DNA of 64,000 nt from Microbacterium sp. Marseille-Q6648 (lineage in GTDB: Bacteria; Actinomycetota; Actinomycetes; Actinomycetales; Microbacteriaceae). This document shows, in pieces, positions 34,869 through 43,211 of the stretch. The stretch spans positions 124,001 to 188,000 of the forward strand of contig NZ_CALPBZ010000001.1 of the NCBI RefSeq assembly GCF_943181415.1, given 5' to 3'. The position numbers and the translations under genes were made by a program. Position 1 is the stretch's first letter. Each line of letters opens with the position of its first letter. The notes under the pieces were generated by a model that saw only the letters and a program-made list of their open reading frames with translations, had not been told where the DNA came from and did not search any database.

Positions 34869-35617
34869 GAGGTCTCCTTCGACCGGTCCAGGAATCGGGT
34901 CATGCGCTCGGTCTTGGCCTCGGACTCGAAGAGGATCGCCTGCGCGAGGTCATCGACGAGCGGATGCGCCGAGCGCGGTGCCGCGAGCACGCGCTTCGTC
35001 AGCCGGACGGCCAGGGGGTCCTGCTCGCAGATGCGGTCGGCGATCGCGTCGGCAGCGGCGATCAGGTCCTCGGGCTCGTGGACGGAAGCGACGAGGTTGA
35101 CGCGGAGGGCCTCGTCGGCCGTGAGACGGCGGCCCGTGAAGAGGATCTCCTTCGCGAGGGGCTCTCCGACCAGTTCCAAGAGCCGCCAGGTCGCACCTGC
35201 GGCGGCCATAATCCCCAGCGCGGATTCCGGGTTTCCGAAGACGGCTCGCGTCGAGGCGACACGGATGTCGGCGGCGTAGGCCAGCTCCGCGCCTCCGCCC
35301 AGCGCGTAGCCGTCGACGGCGGCGATGACGGGCATCGGCAGCCGGGCGATGCGCGAGAACAGGGTCGAGTTGATCCCCTGAAGCGCGTCGTCGCGTCGCC
35401 GCTCCCGCAGAGTGCGGATGTCGGCGCCGCCCGCGAAGACGCCCTTCCCACCGGCATCCGCACCCGTGAGGATCAGGATGCGGGGATCCCGCTCCAGCTG
35501 AGAGCAGACGTCGTGCAGCTCGGACACCATTTCGTCGTCGATGGCGTTGCGCACGTCAGGGCGATGCAGCTCGACGGTGATCCGATCCGCGCCTTCGCGG
35601 AGAAGCAGGGTGTTCAT
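34865..35617 (-). CDS. Enoyl-CoA hydratase/isomerase family protein
   Basis: A 250-residue crotonase-fold protein that should hydrate enoyl-CoA, the step before its downstream partner. The oxyanion-hole segments are GGADIRTLRE (about residue 60) and GYALGGGAELAYAAD (about residue 105); the second catalytic region reads NPESALGIMAAAGATWRL. I use the ATG at 35617 (MNTLLLREGAD), which gives the usual family length; the longer frame would begin inside the palindromic element upstream. The stop overlaps the dehydrogenase start by four bases. Confidence 0.9.
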   Translation of the reverse strand: MNTLLLREGADRITVELHRPDVRNAIDDEMVSELHDVCSQLERDPRILILTGADAGGKGVFAGGADIRTLRERRRDDALQGINSTLFSRIARLPMPVIAAVDGYALGGGAELAYAADIRVASTRAVFGNPESALGIMAAAGATWRLLELVGEPLAKEILFTGRRLTADEALRVNLVASVHEPEDLIAAADAIADRICEQDPLAVRLTKRVLAAPRSAHPLVDDLAQAILFESEAKTERMTRFLDRSKETS

Positions 35618-35672
35618 CCGGCCAGGTTGCCATTTCGCGCCCCGCGCGTCCAATGCGCCGCGTCCGGCCGGC

Positions 35673-35748
35673 CCGCGAGAGAACACCTGACGCGCCAGAG
35701 TGCGGGTGCGCCCCACCGTCTCGTCCGCCAGATGTACTCTCGCGGTCC
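35673..35748. repeat. Palindromic element, copy 2 (inverted)
   Basis: The right arm CAGATGTACTCTCGCGG (35729-35745) matches copy 1 exactly; the left arm CCGCGAGAGAACACCTG (35673-35689) differs at two or three positions. The inner spacer resembles that of copy 1 only after reverse complementing, so the copies are in opposite orientation and bracket 34014-35617. Confidence 0.75.
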
Positions 35749-35754
35749 AGTCCG

Positions 35755-36507
35755 TCAGGGGGCGGAGGGCGCGGTGCGGGCGAGCCAGGCGGTGAAGGTC
35801 TCGGAACCGCGCTCGGCGTCGGGGCCCGGAAGTAGCGTGCCGTCGCGCTGGGCGCGGCCGAGAGGGCCGGGCAGGGGGATGCTGGGGATCCAGCCGCGGT
35901 GACCCGACGCGCGGGCGAAGCGGCGCACCATGTCGACCAGGGATTCCTCGCGCGGACCGGCGATCTCGACGTACCCGCGGGCAGGACCCTCGGCCAGATC
36001 GACCAGCCGCGCCGCGACCTCGCGGGCGGCGATCGGCTGCGTGCGCATGCGCGGGGCGAGGTGAAGCGGTCCCGCTTTCGCCGCCGCGTACATCTGCGGC
36101 GCGAACTCGTGGAACTGCGTCGCCCGCAGGATCGTCCAGTCCAGCGGCGCCTTCTCGACCAGCAGCTCCTGCGCGCGCTTGCCGGCGTAGTAGTCGTGCG
36201 GCGCGCGATCGACGCCCACGATCGAGAGCGCGACATGTCGCGTCACGCCGGCCGCGTGCTCGGCCTCCAGCAGCGAGCGCGTGACGGCCGAGAAGAATGC
36301 GGTGGCGGCATCCGCCTTCAACGTCGACACGTTGGTGACATCGATCACCACGTCGGTGCCGGCCAGCGCCTCGGCGACACCCGTCCCGGCGACGAGGTCG
36401 ACCCCCGTCGATCGCGCGACGACGGCGACGTCGTGTCCGCGGGTCCGAGCCTCGGCCACGACCATCGTTCCGATCAGGCCGGTGCCCCCGGCGACGGCGA
36501 TCTTCAT
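35755..36507 (-). CDS. NmrA-like NAD(P)-binding oxidoreductase
   Basis: A 250-residue atypical short-chain reductase. The Rossmann motif AVAGGTGLIGTMVV is at residues 4-17, and TNVSTLKADAATAFFSA and LSIVGVDRAPHDYYAGKRAQE follow; the YxxxK in the last segment fits the SDR active site. The C-terminal half (LDWTILRATQFHEF, PIAAREVAARLVDLA) is typical of NmrA/complex I-associated-like proteins that act as redox sensors or act on quinones. No partner or substrate is indicated. It lies 30 bases downstream of the AlkZ-like gene on the same strand and could share its transcript. Confidence 0.8.
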   Translation of the reverse strand: MKIAVAGGTGLIGTMVVAEARTRGHDVAVVARSTGVDLVAGTGVAEALAGTDVVIDVTNVSTLKADAATAFFSAVTRSLLEAEHAAGVTRHVALSIVGVDRAPHDYYAGKRAQELLVEKAPLDWTILRATQFHEFAPQMYAAAKAGPLHLAPRMRTQPIAAREVAARLVDLAEGPARGYVEIAGPREESLVDMVRRFARASGHRGWIPSIPLPGPLGRAQRDGTLLPGPDAERGSETFTAWLARTAPSAP

Positions 36508-36517
36508 CCTGCTTCTC

Positions 36518-36553
36518 CTATCCGTGCGGCCAGGCGGCTATCCGTGCGGCCAG
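36518..36553. repeat. 16-bp direct repeat across the AlkZ-like stop
   Basis: CTATCCGTGCGGCCAG occurs at 36518-36533 and 36538-36553. The second copy contains the stop codon and last codons of the AlkZ-like gene, so the first is a tandem duplication of its 3' end. Confidence 0.85.
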
Positions 36554-37572
36554 TCCGCGACGGCGCGCGTGATGTCGCGACGCGTCGCCGCCGGCACTTT
36601 CTCGACGAGGTCGATCACGGCCTCGGTCCGGCCGCGAGCGGGCCGCCACGTCCCCACGACGACGCCGTCCACGAGCACGGCGGGGCGGAACACGCCGTTC
36701 GAGCCCGGCACGAGCGCCGCCAGCATCGACGGCGAGGCCACGAGCGATCGGTCGCCGTAACCGAGGATCCACTCGTCGAAGCCCGGCACGAGGGTGACCC
36801 CCGTGTGATCGCCCACCCCGGGCTCGCCGATCACCCAGGCCGGCTGACCGTCGACCGTCACCTCGACCAGATCCTCGACGGATGCCGCGACGCGCCGCAG
36901 CGCGGTCTTCGGCAGCTTGGTCCACCACGCCAGGTCGGTCAGCGTCACGGGCTGCCGTGCGGCGACGTACCGGCGGACGATGCCCGCGAGCGCCGCGTCG
37001 GGGTCGGCCGTGGCTGCGGCATCCGAGCGGGTCAGCAGCTGCTCGCCGCCGCCCGGAGCGAACGGACCCCAGTGCATGAGCCCCTCGACGCACAGGTGCA
37101 TGAGCAGGTGGTAGCCGCGTCCCGCCTCGGTGCTGATCCCGGCGGACTCCCACACGGCGAGTATCTCGCCCCGGCGCAGGCCACCGCCCTCCAGCGCCTC
37201 GAGGGCGAGGTCGCGCGCCCGCCCGATGGTCCGGTCGTGGAGGTCGAGCTGCGCCCGCCGACGCACGGTGGCCTGGCGGATGCGGTCGCCCGTGAACGAC
37301 AGCAGCACGGCGAGGCCGTCGGGTGTCGTGACGAAGAGGGTGCCGCGCATCGGCCAGCTGCGCACCAGCTCGCCGGCGTCGAAGCCGGCGACGACGTCGG
37401 CCACGGTGGTGCCCACGTCGGCGCGGAGCGCGACAGCCCGCAGCACGGCGGGCAGGTCCTGGCCCTGCAGCGCCACCATGTGCCGCGCCACGTCGGCGGG
37501 CGCGAGGGCGGATCCGCCCAGCAGCTGCGCCCGCCACCGCATCCGCCGTGCGTGCGTCGCCGTGATGTCCAT
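36538..37572 (-). CDS. AlkZ-like DNA glycosylase (winged-helix HTH_42 family)
   Basis: A 344-residue protein of the AlkZ/HTH_42 family, which unhooks interstrand crosslinks or removes alkylated bases, often to protect against a self-made genotoxin. The catalytic QxQ motif is present as ALQGQDLPA (Q36, Q38). Winged-helix units follow (VVAGFDAGELVRSWPMRGTLFVTT, GGLRRGEILAVWESAG) and the C-terminus holds VTLVPGFDEWILGYGDRS, a family block. GTG at 37575 directly precedes the ATG at 37572, which I use. It is divergent from the Mug-like glycosylase, with only 54 bases between starts. Activity is inferred from the intact motif. Confidence 0.8.
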   Translation of the reverse strand: MDITATHARRMRWRAQLLGGSALAPADVARHMVALQGQDLPAVLRAVALRADVGTTVADVVAGFDAGELVRSWPMRGTLFVTTPDGLAVLLSFTGDRIRQATVRRRAQLDLHDRTIGRARDLALEALEGGGLRRGEILAVWESAGISTEAGRGYHLLMHLCVEGLMHWGPFAPGGGEQLLTRSDAAATADPDAALAGIVRRYVAARQPVTLTDLAWWTKLPKTALRRVAASVEDLVEVTVDGQPAWVIGEPGVGDHTGVTLVPGFDEWILGYGDRSLVASPSMLAALVPGSNGVFRPAVLVDGVVVGTWRPARGRTEAVIDLVEKVPAATRRDITRAVADWPHG

Positions 37573-37626
37573 CACCCGCCCACGCTAGCGGCACACCCCG
37601 ACACCGGTCGTAGGCTGGCGGGCACC

Positions 37627-38196
37627 ATGGGATTCACACGCGCCGAGCTGCAGGCCTTCCGCGGCCGCAGCGTGCCGGATCTGATGCCCGAGCATCCTCG
37701 GCTGGTCTTCGTCGGCATCAACCCGGGACTGTGGACGGCGGCGACCGGCGCGCACTTCGCCTACCCGGGCAACCGCTTCTATCCCGCGCTCGCGGCCGCG
37801 GGGATCATCTCGCGCCTGCCGCGCATCGACGACGACGGCATGGCCGAGGCCGATCGGCGGATGTTCCTCGACGCCGGCATCGGCATCTCGAACCTGGTGC
37901 GACGGGCGACGGCCCGCGCGGACGAGCTCACGCGCGACGAGCTGCGCGAGGGTGCCGCCGACCTCACCCGCGCGGTCGCCCAGTGGAAGCCGCGCGTGGT
38001 CGCGGTGGTCGGGCTCACGGCGTACCGGCAGGGCTTCCGACGGCCGAAGGCCCTCGCCGGTCGTCAAGACGGGATGCTGGCAGGCGCCGAACTGTGGGTC
38101 GTTCCGAACCCGAGCGGTCTGAACGCGCACGACACCGTGGCCACGCTCGCCGAGGCGTACGCCGCCCCGGCCCGGGCCGCCGGCATCCTGCCCTGA
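37627..38196 (+). CDS. mug: G/U mismatch-specific DNA glycosylase, Mug-like
   Basis: Mug removes uracil or thymine opposite guanine. The 189-residue product has FVGINPGLWTA at residues 28-38 (the Asn in GINPG activates water), the family segment GNRFYPAL, and the C-terminal NPSGLNAHDT that contacts the flipped base. Size matches the family. The ATG at 37627 is preceded by a divergent short spacer; the frame continues upstream for a long way but through sequence antiparallel to the AlkZ-like gene and without sense. It forms a divergent DNA-repair pair with that gene. Confidence 0.88.
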   Translation: MGFTRAELQAFRGRSVPDLMPEHPRLVFVGINPGLWTAATGAHFAYPGNRFYPALAAAGIISRLPRIDDDGMAEADRRMFLDAGIGISNLVRRATARADELTRDELREGAADLTRAVAQWKPRVVAVVGLTAYRQGFRRPKALAGRQDGMLAGAELWVVPNPSGLNAHDTVATLAEAYAAPARAAGILP

Positions 38197-38225
38197 TCGC
38201 GCGGGTTCCGGGACACCACCTCCGG

Positions 38226-38309
38226 CGTCCAGATCACGTGTTCTCGCCGAGCACACACGTCAGGCGCGCACGCAACCTGTGCGCTCGGCGATATGACGTG
38301 ATCTGGACG
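38226..38309. repeat. Long imperfect palindrome between mug and the L,D-transpeptidase gene
   Basis: Outer arms CGTCCAGATCACGT (38226-38239) and its complement (38296-38309) are perfect; inner arms TCGCCGAGCACAC (38244-38256) and 38279-38291 differ at one position. The folded structure is about 84 bases and may end the mug transcript. Confidence 0.75.
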
Positions 38310-38379
38310 AAGAGCAACGCGGGGAACCACGAAGGAATCCGGGGTTGCGGCATCCGCTCGGCACGGGTCGAATGGACTC

Positions 38380-39285
38380 GTGCACGCGAGTCGCCGACGG
38401 TCGCGCGCCGGATGGATCGTCGCCGGCGCGCTCGTCGTGGTGATCGCGCTGGCCGCACTGTGGATGCTGCGCCCCGGCGTCCCGCCCGAGCCCGAGGTCG
38501 CGGTCACGCAGACCCCGACCCCGACGCCGACGCAGACTCCCACGCCGACGCCCACCCCGAGCCCCGCCGCCCTCCCTGCCAACACCGCCTCGTACGACGT
38601 GGGGACGCTCCCCGAGGTGAGCGTGTTCGCCGTGATCCCGGCGCTGCCGGTCGACGACGAGCCGGCCGCCGCGCTCACGGGAGCCCTGGCGACGCCGCGA
38701 GGCGCGGGTGCCCCGGTGTTCGCCGACCCGCGAGGTGAGCCGGTGGCCTACCTGCCGAGCGAGCTGCGGTTCGACGGAACGACGGTGCCGGTGGTCGAAC
38801 GGCACGAGCACTGGCTGAAGGTGCTGCTCGTCGGTCGGCAGGCGGTGCCGTCGGGCGGAGACCCGGGTCAGATCACCGGATGGCTGCGGGCCGCGGACGT
38901 GCAGGTGGCGGCATCCGAGGTGGCGGTCGAGGTCGACATCTCGGACCGCACGATCGACATCGTCCGCGACGGCGAGCCTGAGCGCGTGGCGACCGATTTC
39001 GCGTGGGGAACCGATGCGACGCCCACACCGACCGGTCGCACCTTCATCATGACCACGCGGGTCGTGCCCGAGTTCGCGTATACGCGCGGTCATCCCTTGG
39101 TGTACCTGGCGGTGCAGTCGCCGACGCTCGACGGGTTCGGGGGAGCGGATGTCGCCGTGACGGCGTTCCACTACCACGACGAGAGGTCGGGGGCGATCTC
39201 GAACGGCTGCATCCGGCTCGACCCTGCGGCGATCTCGGCGCTCGCCGCCCTGCCGCTCGGAACGCCGGTTCACATCCGCCCGTAG
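38380..39285 (+). CDS. L,D-transpeptidase (YkuD domain), membrane-anchored
   Basis: A 301-residue envelope protein. Residues about 11-31 are a single membrane helix (WIVAGALVVVIALAALWML), followed by a Thr-Pro repeat linker (about 45-65). The C-terminal YkuD domain begins EVDISDRTIDIVRDG and contains the active-site block AFHYHDERSG...SNGCIRL, with His and the nucleophilic Cys (about residue 277). It should make 3-3 crosslinks in peptidoglycan or attach proteins to it, outside the membrane. The GTG start at 38380 gives a short cytoplasmic tail of HASRRRSR. Confidence 0.9.
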   Translation: MHASRRRSRAGWIVAGALVVVIALAALWMLRPGVPPEPEVAVTQTPTPTPTQTPTPTPTPSPAALPANTASYDVGTLPEVSVFAVIPALPVDDEPAAALTGALATPRGAGAPVFADPRGEPVAYLPSELRFDGTTVPVVERHEHWLKVLLVGRQAVPSGGDPGQITGWLRAADVQVAASEVAVEVDISDRTIDIVRDGEPERVATDFAWGTDATPTPTGRTFIMTTRVVPEFAYTRGHPLVYLAVQSPTLDGFGGADVAVTAFHYHDERSGAISNGCIRLDPAAISALAALPLGTPVHIRP

Positions 39286-39347
39286 CGCGTGACGAAGGTC
39301 CTGTCGGGCCCGTCCCCCCGGGAGTACCGTGAGCGCCAGGGGCCCAC

Positions 39348-40706
39348 ATGACCGCTCGACTGACGTTCCACGGAGCCGTGGACACCGTGACCGGATCCCG
39401 CACGCTCGTCGAAGGCGGCGGCACGCGCATCCTGGTGGACTGCGGCCTGTTCCAGGGCTTCAAGGCGCTGCGCGAGCGCAACCGGCAGCCGTTCCCGGTG
39501 CCGCCGGCGAGCATCGACGCGGTCGTGGTGACCCACGCGCACCTCGACCACACCGGCTACCTGCCGGCACTGGTGAAGAACGGCTTCCGCGGCAGGATCC
39601 ACGCCACGACCGGCACGACCGAGCTGAGCGGACTCATCCTTCCCGACAGCGGGTACCTCATGGAGGAGGAGGCGCGGTTCCGGGCGCGCCACCGCACGTC
39701 CAAGCACGAGCGGCCCGCGCCGCTGTACACGCGAGCGGATGCCGATGCCGCCGTCGACCGGTTCGTCTCGCACTCCTTCGACGACGACATCGACCTCGGC
39801 GGCGTGCGCGTGCGGTTCGTGCCGGCCGGGCACATCCTGGGCGCGGCGCAGGTGCGGATCGAGACCGAGGGACGCACGGCGCACTTCACCGGCGACCTCG
39901 GACGCGCCGACGATCCGCTCATGAATCCGCCGCGGCCGCTCGAGATGACCGACGTGCTGGTGACCGAGTCGACGTACGGCGATCGCGATCACGCCGAAGA
40001 GGACCCGGCGGATGTGCTCGCCGACGTCATCGGGCGGGTGTGCGGGCGCGGCGGGGTGGTGATCATCCCGGCGTTCGCGGTCGGGCGGGCCGAGTCGCTG
40101 CTGCTGCAGCTGGCGCGGCTGCGTCAGGCCGGGCGCATCCCCGAGGTGCCGGTGTTCCTCAACAGCCCGATGGCGATCAACGCCACCGAGATCTACCAGC
40201 GGCACCGCGACGAGCACCGCATCTCGAACGACGAGTTCGCGCACATGTACCAGCTGCCGACGCTCGTGCGGACGGTCGACGACTCCAAGCTGCTGAACCT
40301 GCGCGGCGGACCGTGCGTCATCATCTCCGCGAGCGGGATGCTGGAAGGCGGACGTGTGCTGCACCACGTGAACGCCTACGGGTCCGACCCGCGGAACGCG
40401 ATCATCCTCACCGGCTTCCAGGCGGGCGGCACGCGCGGGGCGGCGCTGCAGCGCGGGCAGCGGAGCCTGCGGATCTTCGGACGCGACGTCGAGATCGAGG
40501 CCGAGGTGCACCAGATCGGGTCGCTGTCGGCGCACGCCGACCGGCGGCAGATCATGGACTGGCTGCGCACCGCCCCCGAGCCGCCCGGTCAGACGTTCCT
40601 GACCCACGGCGAGCCCGAGGCCGCCGACGCCCTGCGTCAGCAGATCGAGTGGCGGCTCGGCTGGAAGGTGCGGGTGCCGCGGCTCGGGGAGTCCGTGCTC
40701 ATGTGA
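39348..40706 (+). CDS. MBL-fold beta-CASP RNA-processing nuclease
   Basis: A 452-residue metallo-beta-lactamase fold protein with the beta-CASP insertion, related to archaeal and eukaryotic CPSF73-type nucleases. Motif 2 HAHLDH lies at residues 64-69, VPAGHILGAAQV and HFTGDLGR supply later metal ligands, ESTYGDRDH follows, and the beta-CASP motifs ASGMLEGGR and SLSAHADRRQ are present, with FLTHGEPEA near the end. Bacterial members of this group are thought to process or degrade RNA. AGGGG precedes the ATG at good spacing. It is convergent with the glycosyltransferase gene; a three-unit tandem repeat covers both stops. Confidence 0.88.
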   Translation: MTARLTFHGAVDTVTGSRTLVEGGGTRILVDCGLFQGFKALRERNRQPFPVPPASIDAVVVTHAHLDHTGYLPALVKNGFRGRIHATTGTTELSGLILPDSGYLMEEEARFRARHRTSKHERPAPLYTRADADAAVDRFVSHSFDDDIDLGGVRVRFVPAGHILGAAQVRIETEGRTAHFTGDLGRADDPLMNPPRPLEMTDVLVTESTYGDRDHAEEDPADVLADVIGRVCGRGGVVIIPAFAVGRAESLLLQLARLRQAGRIPEVPVFLNSPMAINATEIYQRHRDEHRISNDEFAHMYQLPTLVRTVDDSKLLNLRGGPCVIISASGMLEGGRVLHHVNAYGSDPRNAIILTGFQAGGTRGAALQRGQRSLRIFGRDVEIEAEVHQIGSLSAHADRRQIMDWLRTAPEPPGQTFLTHGEPEAADALRQQIEWRLGWKVRVPRLGESVLM

Positions 40707-40741
40707 CGCGGTGCTCATCCGACGGGTGCTCATCTGACGCG
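40695..40741. repeat. Tandem repeat (3 units of 15-16 bp) over convergent stops
   Basis: GTGCTCATGTGACGCG at 40695-40710 is followed by two variants, GTGCTCATCCGACGG and GTGCTCATCTGACGCG. The stop of the MBL gene is in unit 1 and the stop of the opposing glycosyltransferase is in unit 3. Confidence 0.8.
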
Positions 40742-41821
40742 ATGCGCGGCCTCCTCCAGCACGCGCACGGCCGCCTCGCCCGGATGCTGGTCCCGCAGTC
40801 GCCGGCCGAGCGCGCTCGCCGCATCGCGAACCGGCCCGTCGGCCAGCAACCTGTCGATCGCGGCGCGGATGACGGCGGGGTTGGCACGCGCCGACAGGGC
40901 CTCGCCGACGCCGAGCCGGGCGACGGCCGCGCCGATCACCGGCTGATCCGTCAGCGGGTTGGCGGGCAGCACGAGGACGGGGATGCCGTGGGCCAGCGCG
41001 CGGGCGGTGGTGCCGTGTCCGCCGTGCGAGACGACGAGCGACACCGTGGGCAGTTCCGCGGTGTGGTCGGCGTACGCGCGCAGGTCGACGCCCGCGGGGA
41101 CGCGCAGGCGGCGCGGGTCGATCGCGGGGCCCGTCGTCACGAGCGCGGACAGTCCGTCGAGGGCATCGAGGATGCGCTGCAGCATCCGGTCCTGCCCGGG
41201 GACGGCGGCGGTGCTGAGACTGACCAGCACGCGCGGGCGGGTGGGAGCGGCCGCGACGGCGCCGATCGCCTCGGTGGGGCCGACGTGGTGCAGTCCCGCG
41301 GCATCGACGGGCGACTCGAACTCGGGGATCGCGGTGACGAGTTTCGTGCCCGGAGCGTGGAGGATGGCGGGGGCGTCGACGCCCAGCATCCGGATCACCC
41401 GCCCGAGGGGACCGTCGACGGCGCGGTCGAAGAAGCTGAAGAGGGTGTGGACGAGGCTGACGACGGGAAGCCCCGCCGCCAGCGCCTCGGCGGCGCCGCC
41501 GACGAGCAGGCAGTCGACGACGACGACGTCGGTGGGGGAGCGCCGGTACGACGCGACGATGTCGCGCCCGGCGCCGCGGTCCGCGAACGCGCGCGCCTGT
41601 CGCAGCGAGACGGCGACGAGGTTGCCGGGCTCGGTCGCCACGAATCGGCGTGCGGAGACGTAGGGCTCGACGGGGAATCCGGCGGCGGCGATCCGGGCCT
41701 GCTGCGCGGGTGCGGCGAGGAAGCGGGCCGAGCCGCCGGCGTCGACGACGGCCCGCGCGATGGCCAGGGCCGGGGGCAGGTTGCCGCCCGCGTCGAGGGT
41801 GGCGAAGAGGACAGTGGTCAT
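40730..41821 (-). CDS. UDP-glycosyltransferase-like protein (MGT family)
   Basis: A 363-residue GT-B fold glycosyltransferase of the type that modifies macrolides, flavonoids or other lipophilic acceptors. The N-terminal motif TVLFATLDAGGNLPPALAIA is typical, and the donor-binding block near residue 280 reads VVSHGGHGTTARALAHGIPVLVLP, with the GG and HG residues of the family. The acceptor cannot be told. Its ATG overlaps the stop of the TetR gene (ATGA), so regulator and enzyme form one unit and the enzyme may inactivate a toxic compound sensed by that regulator. Confidence 0.85.
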   Translation of the reverse strand: MTTVLFATLDAGGNLPPALAIARAVVDAGGSARFLAAPAQQARIAAAGFPVEPYVSARRFVATEPGNLVAVSLRQARAFADRGAGRDIVASYRRSPTDVVVVDCLLVGGAAEALAAGLPVVSLVHTLFSFFDRAVDGPLGRVIRMLGVDAPAILHAPGTKLVTAIPEFESPVDAAGLHHVGPTEAIGAVAAAPTRPRVLVSLSTAAVPGQDRMLQRILDALDGLSALVTTGPAIDPRRLRVPAGVDLRAYADHTAELPTVSLVVSHGGHGTTARALAHGIPVLVLPANPLTDQPVIGAAVARLGVGEALSARANPAVIRAAIDRLLADGPVRDAASALGRRLRDQHPGEAAVRVLEEAAHRVR

Positions 41822-42423
41822 GTCCGTGTTCTTTCGGGTGAAGCGGCGGCGGAGAGGGCTCCGTCGATGAGGAGTCGCATCCGCTGGCGGACGATTCCGG
41901 GTGCCAGTCCGCGGTCTCGGCGCAGCAGGCTCCACACCTGCAGGTCGGTCGCGACGGACAGGACGTCGACGAGCGCGTCGCGGTCGCGGACGTGCGTCAA
42001 CTGCGGGGCAAAGGACTCTTCGACCCAGCGGCGGTGGACTCCCTTGCCCACCGAGGTGAAGCGGCGGATGCGGTCGTCGCTGGTCTCGGCCGCGACGAGG
42101 CGCACCACGAGTTCGCCCCAGACCTCGTAGTGGTCGACGACGGCGCGGATGGCGGCGTCGATGTCGCCGGGCTCGACGCGACGGTCGTCGGCGATCTGCG
42201 CGCTCGCCGCGCCCAGGGCGTGGGCGAACAGGGCGTCCTTGGAGCCGAAGTGACGGAGGACGGTCTGCACCGAGACTCCGGCACGTTCGGCGATCTGGTC
42301 GAGCGTGATCTCGAGCGTGAGCAGCTCGCGCGCCGCGGCGATGGTCGCCTCGACGATGGCGGTCTTCGTCGAGGCCGTGGCCTCGGCCCTGGCCGACTGC
42401 CGATAGGTGCGGGTCTGGCTCAT
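41818..42423 (-). CDS. TetR-family transcriptional regulator
   Basis: A 201-residue repressor. The helix-turn-helix is LDQIAERAGVSVQTVLRHFGSKDALF around residues 42-67, preceded by the TetR first helix AIVEATIAAARELL. The C-terminal helical domain would bind a ligand. I use the ATG at 42423 (MSQTRTYRQ). It precedes and overlaps the glycosyltransferase gene, so it probably represses its own operon. The divergent spacer to the LOG gene is about 110 bases and contains GCTAGCGTG, a possible -10 region for the latter. Confidence 0.88.
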   Translation of the reverse strand: MSQTRTYRQSARAEATASTKTAIVEATIAAARELLTLEITLDQIAERAGVSVQTVLRHFGSKDALFAHALGAASAQIADDRRVEPGDIDAAIRAVVDHYEVWGELVVRLVAAETSDDRIRRFTSVGKGVHRRWVEESFAPQLTHVRDRDALVDVLSVATDLQVWSLLRRDRGLAPGIVRQRMRLLIDGALSAAASPERTRT

Positions 42424-42533
42424 GCCACGCACGCTAGACCCGCGTACATTTTCGTGTCAATACCCACTCACACGAAATGGGATACCGGTCGGCGAAACCG
42501 ACGGGAAACAGCGCGGTGCTAGCGTGCCAACCC

Positions 42534-43154
42534 ATGAGCACCCCCTTCACCGTGACTGTCTTCTGCGGGTCTGCCCCCGGCTTCGACCCGGTCTACGTGC
42601 AGACCGCCGCGCACGTGGGGTCGGTGATCGGCGAACGCGGCATGCACCTCGTGTACGGCGGCGGACACGTCGGACTCATGGGGACGTCCGCAAACGGAGC
42701 GCTCACCGCCGGCGGGACCGTGACGGGCGTGATCCCGCGGGCGCTGCAGTCGCGCGAGGCGATGCACGAGCATCTGACGGAGCTGATCGTGGTCGACACG
42801 ATGCACGAGCGGAAGACGATCATGTCGGAGCGGGCCGACGCGTTCCTCGCCCTCCCCGGCGGGCCGGGAACGCTCGAAGAGCTCACCGAGCAGTGGACGT
42901 GGGCGCAGCTGGGCATCCACGAGAAGCCGTGCGGTGTGCTGAACGTCGACGGCTACTACGACCCCTTCATCGCACTCGTGCAGAACATGCGCGACAGGGG
43001 GTTCACCCACCGGCGCTACACCGACATGCTCGTGATCGGCGACGACATCGACGACGTGCTCGATCGGCTGCAGGCGTACGAGCCGCCGACACGGGTGTAC
43101 CAGTCGCCGGGGGCCGAGATGTCGAGTTCTGAGCTTCCCGGCATCCGTCCCTGA
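42534..43154 (+). CDS. LOG family protein (nucleoside 5'-monophosphate phosphoribohydrolase)
   Basis: A 206-residue LOG/TIGR00730 protein. It has the glycine-rich GGGHVGLMG loop (residues about 42-50) and the hallmark PGGPGTLEEL near residue 113. Plant and bacterial LOGs release free cytokinin base from its ribotide; other bacterial members act on AMP or related nucleotides. The ATG at 42534 (MSTPFTVTV) fits the family start; the longer frame adds unlikely sequence. A following segment, RRYTDMLVIGDDIDDVLDRL, is also family-typical. Real substrate not shown. Confidence 0.88.
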   Translation: MSTPFTVTVFCGSAPGFDPVYVQTAAHVGSVIGERGMHLVYGGGHVGLMGTSANGALTAGGTVTGVIPRALQSREAMHEHLTELIVVDTMHERKTIMSERADAFLALPGGPGTLEELTEQWTWAQLGIHEKPCGVLNVDGYYDPFIALVQNMRDRGFTHRRYTDMLVIGDDIDDVLDRLQAYEPPTRVYQSPGAEMSSSELPGIRP

Positions 43155-43211
43155 GGCCCCGGCGCTTCGCGGGCGTGGGATGCTGGGTGTCGGACATCGA
43201 GGAGGATCCCC

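Noticed and set aside
35899-37626. Long plus-strand extension of the Mug frame
   Set aside because: It runs opposite to the AlkZ-like and NmrA-like genes, is rich in Arg/His/Gly, and has no domain; the Mug motif begins right after the ATG at 37627.
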